From positions 1 to 33,897 of IMG/VR virus record IMGVR_UViG_3300044635_002359: DNA of 33,897 nucleotides; one strand, given 5' to 3'. The stretch comes from a virus. The notes beneath the pieces are model-generated. The model was given only the letters and a program-made list of their open reading frames with translations. It ran no database searches and had not been told where the DNA came from. The translations under genes were made by a program, and so were the position numbers. Position 1 is the first letter of the stretch; the number at the start of each line of letters is the position of its first letter. Of the stretch, positions 13,063 through 21,015 are shown piece by piece.

Positions 13063-14232
13063 ATGAGTTGCACCATCACACCTGTATCTGCTTTTCAATC
13101 TACAAATCTCAACAGCAGAATTGATTCTTATTGTAGATTGGCTGATAGAATTGTTCGCTCACTTGGGGCTCCTTTGGTTTCTGTTGAAGTACATCAAGAT
13201 CAAATTTATGAAAACATAAGCATTGCTTGTGAACTTTTTACAAAATATGCAGGATACACACAAGAGTATCTAATTTTTGATTCTAATCTTTATGAAAAAA
13301 ACAAAGGTATTAGACTAGATGTTCTGTTTACTTTGTCAAATCCTAACTTGACATTGGATAGAAAAATTAAATCAGAAACAACATCTCGCTCAACATCACC
13401 ATACATTGAGCCACCACCTACAGAATATGTGTGCACCAGCGCTGTGCCTGCAGGTTATTTTGCACAATTATCATCTCTTTCAGCTAATTTTACAGATGGA
13501 ATATTTGCGTTTCAGTTGTTTGATTATTCAACATACAATGCAATTTTGACATCATTCAGCACTTCTTTAAATATTTCTTTAAGTGATGCATTTCGCTCCA
13601 CTCAACGCGCCTCCAATAAGCTTACAATTCAAGGCAACTGTGCAACACAAAGCGCTGAAGAATACAACAACATGTTTGATTATGATGTTATGGATTATCG
13701 CAAAGTTATTGCTGTGACAGATTTCGAAGAAGGTAGCTCAACAGGAGTTAATACATTATTTACCATTGAACAAACACTTGCCCAGCAAACATATTTCTCG
13801 TATGCCATGGGCAATTACGGCTTTGATTTAATATCTTGGTACACTCTCAAAGAATGGATTGATACACGTGAAAAGATGTTGGCTACAAAGAGAGATATGA
13901 AATTTGATGAGCGTACACAATACATGGTGATGTATCCACAGCCAAATGGCACCAGCAGGTTTTATGGAATCATATCTGCATACATTGAAAGGCCTTTGAG
14001 AGACATTATTAAAGAATTTTGGGTGTATGAGTATGCACTTGCTTTAACAAAAATATCAGTTGGATATGTTCGCAGCAAGTACGGTCAAATGCCTTTATTT
14101 GGTGGACAAGTGTTTTCTAGTGACATTATGACTCAAGGAATGGAAGAGAAACGACGTCTTGAGGAGCAACTTTACACTGGAGCTGCTCCAGGTGTTGGTG
14201 CTGTAGAGCCTGTTATGTTTCTTGTTGGCTGA
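13063..14232 (+). CDS. Neck / head-completion protein, gp13-like
   Basis: The protein is 389 aa. The N-terminal part (IVRSLGAPLVSVEVHQDQIYENISIACELF) is the pattern of T4-like neck proteins that sit under the portal. The middle and C-terminus (TREKML, MYPQPNGTSRFYGIISAYIE, KEFWVYEYALALTKISVGYV, RSKYGQMPLFGGQ, GMEEKRRLEEQL) match the long neck proteins of marine T4-like phages. It is longer than T4 gp13 (309 aa). It lies between portal and prohead protease, as expected for a head-neck module. I am sure of the virion-neck role, less sure of gp13 versus gp14. Confidence 0.75.
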   Translation: MSCTITPVSAFQSTNLNSRIDSYCRLADRIVRSLGAPLVSVEVHQDQIYENISIACELFTKYAGYTQEYLIFDSNLYEKNKGIRLDVLFTLSNPNLTLDRKIKSETTSRSTSPYIEPPPTEYVCTSAVPAGYFAQLSSLSANFTDGIFAFQLFDYSTYNAILTSFSTSLNISLSDAFRSTQRASNKLTIQGNCATQSAEEYNNMFDYDVMDYRKVIAVTDFEEGSSTGVNTLFTIEQTLAQQTYFSYAMGNYGFDLISWYTLKEWIDTREKMLATKRDMKFDERTQYMVMYPQPNGTSRFYGIISAYIERPLRDIIKEFWVYEYALALTKISVGYVRSKYGQMPLFGGQVFSSDIMTQGMEEKRRLEEQLYTGAAPGVGAVEPVMFLVG

Positions 14233-14270
14233 TAAAAGTTAATATATAAGTATAAATTAACACTAGACAT

Positions 14271-14278
14271 TATAAATA
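14271..14278 (+). promoter_or_regulatory. Perfect late promoter box for gp21
   Basis: TATAAATA, five bases, then ATG at 14284. Confidence 0.7.
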
Positions 14279-14283
14279 CCATT

Positions 14284-14952
14284 ATGGCTTTTAAACTAGT
14301 TGTAGAGAACCCAGCAGCTCAAGACGAATATGAATATATCCTCGAAGAGAAGGATCGCAATGCACCATCTACTCTTTTTATTCGTGGACCCTACATGATG
14401 GCAAATGGTGTCAATCGCAACAAAAGAGTATATCCTTTGGAAGAAATGACTCGTGAAGTTGCTAGATATACTGATGAAATGATCAAGACTGGGAGAGCCA
14501 TGGGAGAACTCAATCACCCAACTAATGCTGATGTTAATCTTGAAAGAGCATGTCACATTGTAACAGAAATGTGGCAAGATGGCAATGTTTTTCATGGCAA
14601 GAGCAAAGTGCTCACTACACCTTGCGGTCTCATTGTAAAAGCTCTTGTAAATGACGGCGTCAAAGTTGGCATGAGCTCAAGAGCACTTGGTCAACTTGTT
14701 AATGAGAGCTCTGATGGAGTTTCACGTGTTAAAGAAATGCGCCTTGTTGCCATTGATTGTGTAGCAGATCCATCTTTTCCCAAAGCATTTGTAAACGGGA
14801 TCCTGGAAAGCAAACAGTGGGTAATAGCTACTGATGGCACATACGAAGAAGCCTACAACAATTTCGAAAAAAGAATTAAAACTCTGCCCAAAAAGAATAT
14901 GGATATATTTTTGCGTGAGCAGATCATAAAATTCATACAGTGCATTAAATAA
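14284..14952 (+). CDS. Prohead core protease gp21
   Basis: The protein is 222 aa, close to T4 gp21 (212 aa). The catalytic His lies in GELNHPTNADVNLERACHIV (His78) and the Ser in GMSSRALG (Ser131 or 132). The N-terminal RGPYMMANGVNRNKRVYP is the typical prohead-protease opening. It matures the prohead by cutting scaffold, capsid and internal proteins after (I/L)xE. Candidate sites are visible in this window, for example INE|A at residue 60 of the capsid protein. A perfect promoter box drives it. It is followed by a 48-aa gene and the scaffold, as in T4-like head clusters. Confidence 0.92.
   Translation: MAFKLVVENPAAQDEYEYILEEKDRNAPSTLFIRGPYMMANGVNRNKRVYPLEEMTREVARYTDEMIKTGRAMGELNHPTNADVNLERACHIVTEMWQDGNVFHGKSKVLTTPCGLIVKALVNDGVKVGMSSRALGQLVNESSDGVSRVKEMRLVAIDCVADPSFPKAFVNGILESKQWVIATDGTYEEAYNNFEKRIKTLPKKNMDIFLREQIIKFIQCIK
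14944..14951 (+). promoter_or_regulatory. Late-type promoter box
   Basis: ATTAAATA, five bases, then ATG at 14957. It overlaps the stop codon of the gp21 gene. Confidence 0.5.
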
Positions 14953-14956
14953 TAAT

Positions 14957-15103
14957 ATGCAGAGCAATAAAAAAATAGTTCAATTTATTGGCAACGTGGT
15001 TAATAAAAATTACCACGGGGCAAATAAATACTTACGTGCACTTGTAGAAGATCGCATCAAGAACAAAATTGCACACGCTGTTAAGACCACAAAGCTTTTC
15101 TAA
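14957..15103 (+). CDS. Small basic prohead-region protein, 48 aa
   Basis: A 48-aa frame fills the gap between gp21 and gp22: MQSNKKIVQFIGNVV at the start, ALVEDRIKNKIAHAV near the end. It is basic and helical, with no cysteine. Support comes from the promoter box exactly five bases upstream, and from the next ATG (scaffold) beginning one base after its stop. T4 encodes small prohead-core proteins (gp67, gp68) next to gp21, so this may be a counterpart. That is positional inference; sequence similarity is not clear. Confidence 0.65.
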   Translation: MQSNKKIVQFIGNVVNKNYHGANKYLRALVEDRIKNKIAHAVKTTKLF

Positions 15104-15104
15104 T

Positions 15105-15998
15105 ATGGATAAATCCCAACTCAACATCATATCAGTAATCAAGGAAGCAACTGAAGGTTTGCTCTCTGATGACTCATTGACCGCAATTGAAACAGCATTT
15201 AACAGCGCTGTAGAAGAAAAAACATCTCTCAACGTTGAATCTGCGCTTGTTAAGCAAGATGCAGAGTACGCTGATAAACTCAAAGCACTTTTGGAAGCAA
15301 TTGACAAAGATCGCGCTACCAAGCTTGTAAAAGTTGTAGAAGCAGTTGATAGCAACAATGCTGCTAAGCTCAAGAAAGTTGTTTCTAAATATAAAACAGC
15401 TCTTGCAAAAGAAGCAAACGAATTTAAAAGGTCACTTGTTGGCTCCATCAGCAAGTATCTTGAAGTGTATCTTGAACAATCACTTCCACAAAACTTTATC
15501 AATGAAGCTGTCCTTGAGCGCAAAGCTCAAACAGTTCTTGAAAATCTCCGCCAACACCTTGCAGTTGACTCAGCTCTCATGAAAGAGTCTGTGCGCACTG
15601 CAGTAGTGGATGGCAAGAAACAAATTAATGAAGCTCATGATGAGCTTGAGAAAGCACAACAACGCATTAAGATGCTTGAAGGAAAGCTTGATAAAGCACA
15701 AGCTAATCTTGTCTTCGCTGAGAAGACACAGAATCTTCCATCCAAGAAGCGTGAGTATGTGAAGAGAGTATTGTCTGGCAAGACAAGTGAATTCATTGCA
15801 GAAAACATTGATTACACACTTGGCCTTTTTGACAAATCTGAATCACAACAAGTTGACTTTCTCAGAGAACAAGCAATGAAGGATGTTGTTGCAAATGATG
15901 ATGTTCCAGTGGAACAAGAAATCATTGCAGAATCTGCTAATGAAGCAGGCAGCAGCGATGTCAAAAGCATGTATCTCAATGAACTTTCCAAGTACTAA
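15105..15998 (+). CDS. Prohead scaffold protein gp22
   Basis: The protein is 297 aa and forms the assembly core that is degraded by gp21 after head shaping. It is highly charged, helical and rich in Lys/Glu/Ala, with a long coiled-coil-like stretch (ALMKESVRTAVVDGKKQIN, HDELEKAQQRIKMLEGKLDK). The C-terminal part NLPSKKREYVKRVLSGKTSE and IAENIDYTLGLF is typical of gp22 in T4-like phages. T4 gp22 is 269 aa. I start at ATG 15105, just after the stop of the 48-aa gene; an upstream in-frame start at 15069 would overlap that gene. It lies between gp21 and gp23 as in T4. Confidence 0.9.
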   Translation: MDKSQLNIISVIKEATEGLLSDDSLTAIETAFNSAVEEKTSLNVESALVKQDAEYADKLKALLEAIDKDRATKLVKVVEAVDSNNAAKLKKVVSKYKTALAKEANEFKRSLVGSISKYLEVYLEQSLPQNFINEAVLERKAQTVLENLRQHLAVDSALMKESVRTAVVDGKKQINEAHDELEKAQQRIKMLEGKLDKAQANLVFAEKTQNLPSKKREYVKRVLSGKTSEFIAENIDYTLGLFDKSESQQVDFLREQAMKDVVANDDVPVEQEIIAESANEAGSSDVKSMYLNELSKY

Positions 15999-16072
15999 AA
16001 TGGTACAAGCGGAAATTTATTTGTCGAGGCAAATTGCCTGAGTCGATAAGAAATGAAAGTTATAATAAAGGT

Positions 16073-17551
16073 ATGAAACAAATCAAACCTACACAGGCTT
16101 ACATTGATCAAAATCGTGCAAAGCAGCTTCTTGAGAAGTGGGGTCCAGTATTGGATTACACATCTAAGAATGTTTCTGCTATTGAAGACGAACACACTCG
16201 TTTGAATACAGCTATGCTCCTTGAAAACCAAGAAGCATGGTGCATCAACGAAGCTGGAAACCTTGCTGGTCAAGGTGGTGCGTTCGGTGCAAATGCTGGT
16301 GGCCAATATGGACCACCAACAGGTATTACCTCTGGTGATACATATGCTCCAGGCGACAGCCGTCTTCCGAAGATTTTGATTCCAATGATTCGCCGTACTT
16401 TCCCTGAACTTATTAGTAACGAGATTTGCGGTGTTCAGCCAATGAGCGGCCCAGTTGGTCTTGCATTTGCCCTTCGCTACAAGTATAGCAACACTACACT
16501 TGGCGGCGGCAACTACATTGACAACGGAGCCGGAAGCTCATCAGCTTACCCACATGAACAAGTACAAGTTGGCTATGGCTCTGGAAACGGTGCAAATGAA
16601 TTGGGTTACCAATTCATTGATACTCGCTTCACTGGCACTAGTGCTACTGTACTCTCCGGTGCTGCTGGCGTTTGGACATTTGCTGATCAAGACCGTGGTG
16701 TCGCTGAAATTTTGAAGAACTTCGAAATTAACAGCAACATTCCTACAGTTGAAGTCAGCTTCGAGAAAACAGCTGTTGAAGCTGGTACTCGTCGTCTTGG
16801 CGCACGCTGGTCTGTTGAGCTCGAGCAGGATCTTAAGAACATGAACGGCATCGATATTGACGCTGAGATTACAAATGCTATGGCATATGAAATCCAAGCC
16901 GAAATTGACCGTGAAATGATTGTTCGCATGATTCAAGCTGCTCTCAACGCCGGATCCGGCGCTGGCTACTCCACATGGAGCCCTGCTTCTGCAGATGGCC
17001 GTTGGATGGTTGAACGCAATCGTGACTTCTATCAGAAACTTATTATTGAAGCAAACAGAATCGCTGTGAGAAATCGCCGCGGTGCTGCAAACTTCATTGT
17101 TGCTACACCACGTGTTTGCGCAATCCTTGAAATGCTCCCTGAATTCCAGTGGGTACCTGTTCAAGGCAATGTGAATACACAACCAACTGGTGTTGCTAAA
17201 GTAGGTTCTCTTGGTGGTCGTTTCAACGTATATCGCGATACTCGTACAGAAGTGCAGAACTCATCAATCTATGGTAACAATGGCTACACCAGCCAGACTT
17301 CCGGAGTTGAGTACGCACTTCTTGGCTACAAAGGCAGCGAATTCTACGACACTGGTATCATCTATTGTCCGTATATTCCTGTCATGGTACAGCGCACCAT
17401 CGGTCCAAACGACTTTGCTCCACGCGTAGGCTTGCTTACACGTTACGGCGTCGTTGACAACATCTTTGGCGCTAATCTGTACTATCACGTGGTCATTGTT
17501 CAAGGATTGGGCGTTGCGTTTACACCAGCCTCAAAATCTATTTACTTCTAA
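16073..17551 (+). CDS. Major capsid protein gp23
   Basis: The protein is 492 aa and forms the hexamers of the head. T4 gp23 landmarks: AMLLENQEAW near 50, MIRRTFPELISNEICGVQPM near 115, ARWSVELEQDLKNMNGIDID, NRIAVRNRRGAANFIV, and YHVVIVQGLG at the end. A probable gp21 cleavage site, INE|A, lies after residue 60 (T4 cuts after Glu65). The start is ATG 16073; a TTG at 16034 would add 13 residues. A TTATAATA box lies five bases before the ATG. Codon use is visibly richer in C-ending codons than in neighbours, as for a highly expressed gene. A strong terminator follows. Confidence 0.97.
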   Translation: MKQIKPTQAYIDQNRAKQLLEKWGPVLDYTSKNVSAIEDEHTRLNTAMLLENQEAWCINEAGNLAGQGGAFGANAGGQYGPPTGITSGDTYAPGDSRLPKILIPMIRRTFPELISNEICGVQPMSGPVGLAFALRYKYSNTTLGGGNYIDNGAGSSSAYPHEQVQVGYGSGNGANELGYQFIDTRFTGTSATVLSGAAGVWTFADQDRGVAEILKNFEINSNIPTVEVSFEKTAVEAGTRRLGARWSVELEQDLKNMNGIDIDAEITNAMAYEIQAEIDREMIVRMIQAALNAGSGAGYSTWSPASADGRWMVERNRDFYQKLIIEANRIAVRNRRGAANFIVATPRVCAILEMLPEFQWVPVQGNVNTQPTGVAKVGSLGGRFNVYRDTRTEVQNSSIYGNNGYTSQTSGVEYALLGYKGSEFYDTGIIYCPYIPVMVQRTIGPNDFAPRVGLLTRYGVVDNIFGANLYYHVVIVQGLGVAFTPASKSIYF

Positions 17552-17581
17552 TACTTGCTTGCAAGTTTGGGAGAAGATTAC

Positions 17582-17616
17582 ACTGCCGAGGGATTGCTAC
17601 CTCGGCAGTTTTTTTA
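17582..17616 (+). terminator. Strong intrinsic terminator after gp23
   Basis: The 10-bp perfect stem ACTGCCGAGG / CCTCGGCAGT has an 8-nt loop and is followed by a run of eight T. It ends the head-gene transcript 31 nt after the capsid stop. Confidence 0.93.
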
Positions 17617-17639
17617 TGTAATGGTAACATCATCAAAAG

Positions 17640-17647
17640 CATAAATA
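17640..17647 (+). promoter_or_regulatory. Late-type promoter box
   Basis: CATAAATA, seven bases before ATG 17655, so a two-base leader is expected. An ATG at 17651 opens only a four-codon frame. Confidence 0.5.
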
Positions 17648-17654
17648 TGTATGT

Positions 17655-17933
17655 ATGATTACATTTGAGCAATTTTATACTGAACTCCTGGAAGAAGCTA
17701 AAAAAGGTGCTCGTTGCACCAAAGTAACGGGGCAGCAATCTTCTTCTCGCAGCGATAAAAAATACATGCGCTGTGCAAGTGTAGATGGCAAGCTCAAACG
17801 CATACATTATGGAGATCCAAATTTGCGCATTAAGAAATCTAATCCTAAAAAGCGTAAATCATTTAGAGCTCGACACAAGTGCTCTTCTGCAAAGCCAGGT
17901 ACTGCCAAGTACTATTCTTGCAAGAATTGGTAA
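17655..17933 (+). CDS. Small basic protein with capsid-targeting-like N-terminus
   Basis: The protein is 92 aa and strongly basic. The N-terminus MITFEQFYTELLEEA resembles the T4 internal-protein capsid-targeting peptide (MKTYQEFIAEA) and offers an LLE|E site for the gp21 protease. The rest (KRIHYGDPNLRIKK, KKRKSFRARHKCSSAKPGTA, YYSCKNW) is a pattern common in small basic T4-like marine phage proteins; four Cys may bind a metal. A packaged, DNA-bound internal head protein is plausible (inference). It is framed by terminators on both sides and has its own promoter box. Confidence 0.65.
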   Translation: MITFEQFYTELLEEAKKGARCTKVTGQQSSSRSDKKYMRCASVDGKLKRIHYGDPNLRIKKSNPKKRKSFRARHKCSSAKPGTAKYYSCKNW

Positions 17934-17946
17934 TTAAACAATAAAA

Positions 17947-17975
17947 AAGCCCACCGGAGTGGGCTTCTTTTTTTA
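17947..17975. terminator. Bidirectional intrinsic terminator
   Basis: The 8-bp stem AAGCCCAC / GTGGGCTT has a CGGA loop, an A-run before and a T-run after. It therefore works for the plus-strand gene ending at 17933 and for the minus-strand gene ending at 17982. Confidence 0.93.
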
Positions 17976-17981
17976 TTGCTA

Positions 17982-18524
17982 TTAAATATACCCTAGTGCC
18001 CAAAGCCTGCGAGCTTCAGCATCACAGGTTACTGTGCCTGTATCATTTGCTGTATTGACTGCTGTAACTGGAATGTTAATTGTAGAGCTTGTCTCTGCAT
18101 CAACGCGTACTGCAGCTCCGGTGAGTGCCACACTTGAAAGTGTAAGTGTAATTGTACCAGTTTGAACGCCTTGTGCACACTCTGCACCAACTGCTGTAAG
18201 AGCAAAAGCAATTGTCTGAGACTGATTGCTAGCTATTTTGATTGGTGTTGCAAAAGATTGGCTAGAGTTAAATGTAAAGACTGTGCTGTCTTGTCCTTGA
18301 GCTGTAAAAATTGGTGCACCATTGATGGTTTGTGAAAATGCTGCATTAGTCACATATGCTGTTACTGCAGGAGATTGAGTTGAATCACTGACGATGTTGA
18401 GTACGTTGTTTGCAACACTGCCAATGCCACCAGTAATGCGTTGACTAGCAGCAAGTGCGCTGCCTGCTGTTGTGAATGTATTGAGACCTGCTCCAGATGC
18501 TACAAAAGAAATTGTTAATGCCAT
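17982..18524 (-). CDS. Probable virion surface protein, 180 aa
   Basis: The protein is 180 aa, very rich in Ala, Thr, Ser, Asn and Val, with almost no Lys, and reads as a series of beta strands (TITLTLSSVALTGAAVRVDA, SSTINIPVTAVNTANDTG). Such composition is typical of decoration, fibre or neck-whisker proteins. I know no named family for it. A perfect-distance promoter box (AATAAATA) supports the start. It ends at the bidirectional terminator shared with the plus-strand unit. Confidence 0.6.
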   Translation of the reverse strand: MALTISFVASGAGLNTFTTAGSALAASQRITGGIGSVANNVLNIVSDSTQSPAVTAYVTNAAFSQTINGAPIFTAQGQDSTVFTFNSSQSFATPIKIASNQSQTIAFALTAVGAECAQGVQTGTITLTLSSVALTGAAVRVDAETSSTINIPVTAVNTANDTGTVTCDAEARRLWALGYI

Positions 18525-18529
18525 GCATT

Positions 18530-18537
18530 TATTTATT
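18530..18537 (-). promoter_or_regulatory. Late-type promoter box
   Basis: AATAAATA on the minus strand, then AATGC, then ATG at 18524. Confidence 0.55.
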
Positions 18538-18553
18538 CTTTAATGCATCCTTT

Positions 18554-18847
18554 TTACAACAGCTGCATTGTTTCTTTTATGCATGCATCCATGAACTGCT
18601 CCATGGATAGTTCTTTTTTTAAATTGCCAAAAAATGATGAGTTTGATGAATGAGCACCTCTGCGTTCTTTGTTAAGATTATGTGCTGCTGCATCAGCAAT
18701 ATCTTTTTCATCTCTATCATATACTCCCACAATTTTTGCAGGAGAATAAGAAGTATCCAGCACAGCATACCGGCCATCTTTTGTTATTTTCACCTTGAAT
18801 GGATCAACAACAACATTCATTGTAACATGTTTATTTTTAGCTTTCAT
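18554..18847 (-). CDS. Hypothetical protein, 97 aa
   Basis: I do not recognise it. It is a small soluble protein: a beta-rich first half (VVDPFKVKITKDGRYAVLD, KIVGVYDRDE) and a helical end (MEQFMDACIKETMQLL). I start at 18847, where the ATG overlaps the stop of the upstream gene as ATGA; an earlier in-frame ATG at 18862 would add five residues. It is the last member of a three-gene minus-strand unit starting at 19394. Confidence 0.65.
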   Translation of the reverse strand: MKAKNKHVTMNVVVDPFKVKITKDGRYAVLDTSYSPAKIVGVYDRDEKDIADAAAHNLNKERRGAHSSNSSFFGNLKKELSMEQFMDACIKETMQLL

Positions 18848-18999
18848 TTTTTCTTGCGGCATTTAGCCATATACGCACCAGCATACAAGCTCGGAAATTT
18901 TTTAAACTTGCGCTTTGCTTTGCGATAGCAAGCATCATGTTTAGGCTTGTTTGCAGCTTCAGTTAAAATTCTTACAAAAACTTGCTCAAACAGATTCAT
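18844..18999 (-). CDS. Small basic virion-type protein, 51 aa
   Basis: A 51-aa frame fills the gap between two genes and overlaps both (TAATG upstream, ATGA downstream), the usual sign of coupled phage genes. The N-terminus MNLFEQVFVRILTEA resembles a T4 capsid-targeting peptide with an LTE|A cleavage site. The remainder, DACYRKAKRKFKK..SLYAGAYMAKCRKKK, matches a motif (DACY-KVK-RY--WPSAYAS) repeated in many phage proteins. It is strongly basic. Probably an internal head protein bound to DNA (inference). Confidence 0.65.
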   Translation of the reverse strand: MNLFEQVFVRILTEAANKPKHDACYRKAKRKFKKFPSLYAGAYMAKCRKKK

Positions 19000-19394
19000 T
19001 ACTTATGTTTGTGCATTGCTTTTTTAATGGCTTTGTCTTTGGAGCCAAAGTATTCATCCTTTTTAGATTCTACTTCGCCATCACCATCATAATCTTTGTC
19101 AGCTGTTTCTTCTTCATCTTCATCACATGCACAATCTTCTTCATCTTCATCCTTGCAAGCAGCATAAGATGCACGTGTTGATTCAGTTACATAAAATTGT
19201 GACATGAATGTTTCAAATAGCTCATCAAACATTTCCCCTGCTTCATACGATTCTTTTTTGAGAAACTTTTTGATCTCTTTTTCAGGCATGTCTTTGGCAA
19301 CTTTTTTTGCTGCACCCTTGACACCTTTTTGATGTTTTTTGGCACCCATGACTGCACCAAAGAATTTGCGCTGTTTTTCAGATTTTGCTGGCAT
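18999..19394 (-). CDS. Basic-acidic small phage protein, 131 aa
   Basis: The protein is 131 aa. The first 50 residues are basic (MPAKSEKQRKFFGAVMGAKK and the following GAAKKVAKDMP) and match the opening of small DUF3008-like phage proteins. Residues 80-110 are a dense Asp/Glu run with Cys (CKDEDEEDCACDEDEEE), and the tail is basic again. A FETFMSQFYVTES segment in the middle resembles the capsid-targeting peptides of its neighbours. A CATAAATA box lies eight bases before the ATG. First gene of a three-gene unit. Confidence 0.65.
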   Translation of the reverse strand: MPAKSEKQRKFFGAVMGAKKHQKGVKGAAKKVAKDMPEKEIKKFLKKESYEAGEMFDELFETFMSQFYVTESTRASYAACKDEDEEDCACDEDEEETADKDYDGDGEVESKKDEYFGSKDKAIKKAMHKHK

Positions 19395-19405
19395 AATGCT
19401 TTTAT

Positions 19406-20323
19406 TTATGCATATGCCAGCATTTTTGTCATCATTTTTTCAATGGCTAAATCTTTCATTTTGAGCTCCACTTCATAATCAACTTGTTTGCCATAATCAA
19501 TGGGAAGGTGTTGAGCATAATCTGCATGCTTGCGGGTATTATCAATGCCTTCACTATAATGAAACACTGGACGACAAGGCCAAGTGCTGTATGCTAGCTC
19601 AAATGCATCTTGGTGTGACATTGCATCATTAATCATTTCATGATGCAGATTGTCATAAGTAACAGGAATTTGCTCTGTTTTGTACAACTGATTATATAAT
19701 TCTTGAATAGTCCATTGACCATTTTTGTTGTCATTTACTTCTACAACCAATCGCTTGCGAACAGATTCACTGCACTTGCCAAGGTTTTTGCGAAACGTTT
19801 GCCCTAGTTCTACAACGTTGCCCTGTTGTCTAATATGAATATTGAGAGGAGACTCATACCCCTGGGGCAACCCAAGAAGATCAAAGATCTCACCATGTTG
19901 CTCCAAGTCTCTAATGGAGTTGTTGATTACATTTTCATCTACACTTGTGAGTGATATAAATTCAGAAGGATGTGCACCAGTTCGAATGTTGGTATCAATG
20001 ATGGTTTGTTTGGCTTCATCAATTGCAGAAAAGATTTGCTCACTTTCATCAAAATCAGTTAGTGCAAGATTAACTTTGGGATGATTAATCACTGGTACCA
20101 AATCTGAGGACAGGCGATAGCGTTGAATGCCCATGCTTTTGCACATGCGAACAATCTTTGCAACCACCTTGAAGTTGTTGATGATGCGATTTGCAAGAAT
20201 GCTTTTGGCTTGCATCAAAGGCAGTTTTGCAAACTGCGTGTATGTCATGGTTTGGAATTTAATTCCTTGTTCTTTGCATTTGAGAGAAATGCAGCAAAGT
20301 CCGAGTGCGTAGTTATATGTCAT
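19406..20323 (-). CDS. uvsE: UV-damage endonuclease UvdE
   Basis: The protein is about 305 aa, the usual size. It nicks DNA 5' of UV photoproducts in an alternative excision repair path. UVDE landmarks: NYALGLCCISL at the N-terminus, YRLSSDLVPVINHP near 80, TGAHPSEFISL near 135, VVELGQTFRKNLGKC, RLVVEVNDNKNGQW, VTYDNLHHEM and FHYSEGIDN, which carry the His/Glu/Asp metal ligands of this TIM-barrel family. I start at ATG 20323, which puts YALGLCC at the normal distance; an upstream TTG at 20347 is less likely. A few phages carry uvdE, consistent with sunlit waters (inference). Confidence 0.93.
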   Translation of the reverse strand: MTYNYALGLCCISLKCKEQGIKFQTMTYTQFAKLPLMQAKSILANRIINNFKVVAKIVRMCKSMGIQRYRLSSDLVPVINHPKVNLALTDFDESEQIFSAIDEAKQTIIDTNIRTGAHPSEFISLTSVDENVINNSIRDLEQHGEIFDLLGLPQGYESPLNIHIRQQGNVVELGQTFRKNLGKCSESVRKRLVVEVNDNKNGQWTIQELYNQLYKTEQIPVTYDNLHHEMINDAMSHQDAFELAYSTWPCRPVFHYSEGIDNTRKHADYAQHLPIDYGKQVDYEVELKMKDLAIEKMMTKMLAYA

Positions 20324-20362
20324 GTTGCATGATGCAATAAAAAACAATGATAATCAACTTGT

Positions 20363-20965
20363 TTATAACATAATTTTTATGGAATTATAAATCCACTCAT
20401 TAATGTCATTTATGTTGTCCAATTTGTGCTGCTTTACTGCATTGCGCACGCGGTGAATATGGCCAAGCAATTGTGCATCTGATGTGCTAGCATAAAAACC
20501 CCTCACATCAGATGCATCGTTGCTAAATCTTTTTAGGATTTGTTTGCATTTTGCAACTGCATATCTATCTGCTGTGAGTTCTATTTTTCTGAGCAGTTGA
20601 GCTAGTTGCTGATCAGATAAGTTATCTAAAAAAAGCGCTTGTGCAAAGTCTTCTCCATGTTTAGAATATTGCATTTGATGTGCAATTTCATGTAAAATTA
20701 CATAAAGAGCATATTTAAAGCTACTTCTTAATACGCTTGTATTTACAATGCATGCGTCATGTTTTGATATTCCAAGAGCTTTAATGTGTTCAAAACGTAC
20801 CTCTGGACATTTTGAAGCTAAAATAATATGCTCAAGTTCTTTTATTTCTAGAGCTTTATCAGGAAAACTTTGTTGTAATTCTTGAATAAATTTTTCTAGC
20901 CCTTGTGTGCGCTCTGCATCACGCAAACGCATCTCAAAAATTAAACATTCGGCTTCAAATTGCAT
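20363..20965 (-). CDS. HExxH zinc peptidase-like protein
   Basis: The protein is 200 aa. The zinc motif HEIAHQMQYSKHG has His92, Glu93, His96, and IELTADRYA supplies a probable third ligand (Glu129), an arrangement seen in M48- and ImmA/IrrE-like peptidases. There is no membrane segment or signal peptide. The start at 20965 is preferred to an upstream ATG that would lie inside the hairpin at 20972-21000. Substrate unknown. Confidence 0.65.
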   Translation of the reverse strand: MQFEAECLIFEMRLRDAERTQGLEKFIQELQQSFPDKALEIKELEHIILASKCPEVRFEHIKALGISKHDACIVNTSVLRSSFKYALYVILHEIAHQMQYSKHGEDFAQALFLDNLSDQQLAQLLRKIELTADRYAVAKCKQILKRFSNDASDVRGFYASTSDAQLLGHIHRVRNAVKQHKLDNINDINEWIYNSIKIML

Positions 20966-20971
20966 AATAAT

Positions 20972-21000
20972 AAACACGCTAGTTTTTGACTAGCGTGTTT
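20972..21000 (-). terminator. Stem-loop after queF
   Basis: An 11-bp perfect stem, AAACACGCTAG / CTAGCGTGTTT, with a 7-nt loop. Read on the minus strand it lies 16 nt past the queF stop and is followed by TTTATTATT, a weak T-tract. It probably ends the deazaguanine operon, and may also affect the start of the downstream peptidase gene. Confidence 0.65.
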
Positions 21001-21015
21001 ATTTATGCAAAGATA

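Noticed and set aside
12744-13098. Two minus-strand frames opposite the portal tail
   Set aside because: Their Ser/Thr/Trp- and His/Leu/Gln-rich compositions mirror the Gly/Pro/Ala repeats of the portal on the other strand.
16034-16072. TTG start extending gp23 by 13 residues
   Set aside because: ATG 16073 has a box at the standard distance and gives the usual gp23 N-terminal length.
16541-17182. 213-aa minus-strand open frame opposite gp23
   Set aside because: An antisense shadow of the highly codon-biased capsid gene, with no motif and no start signal.
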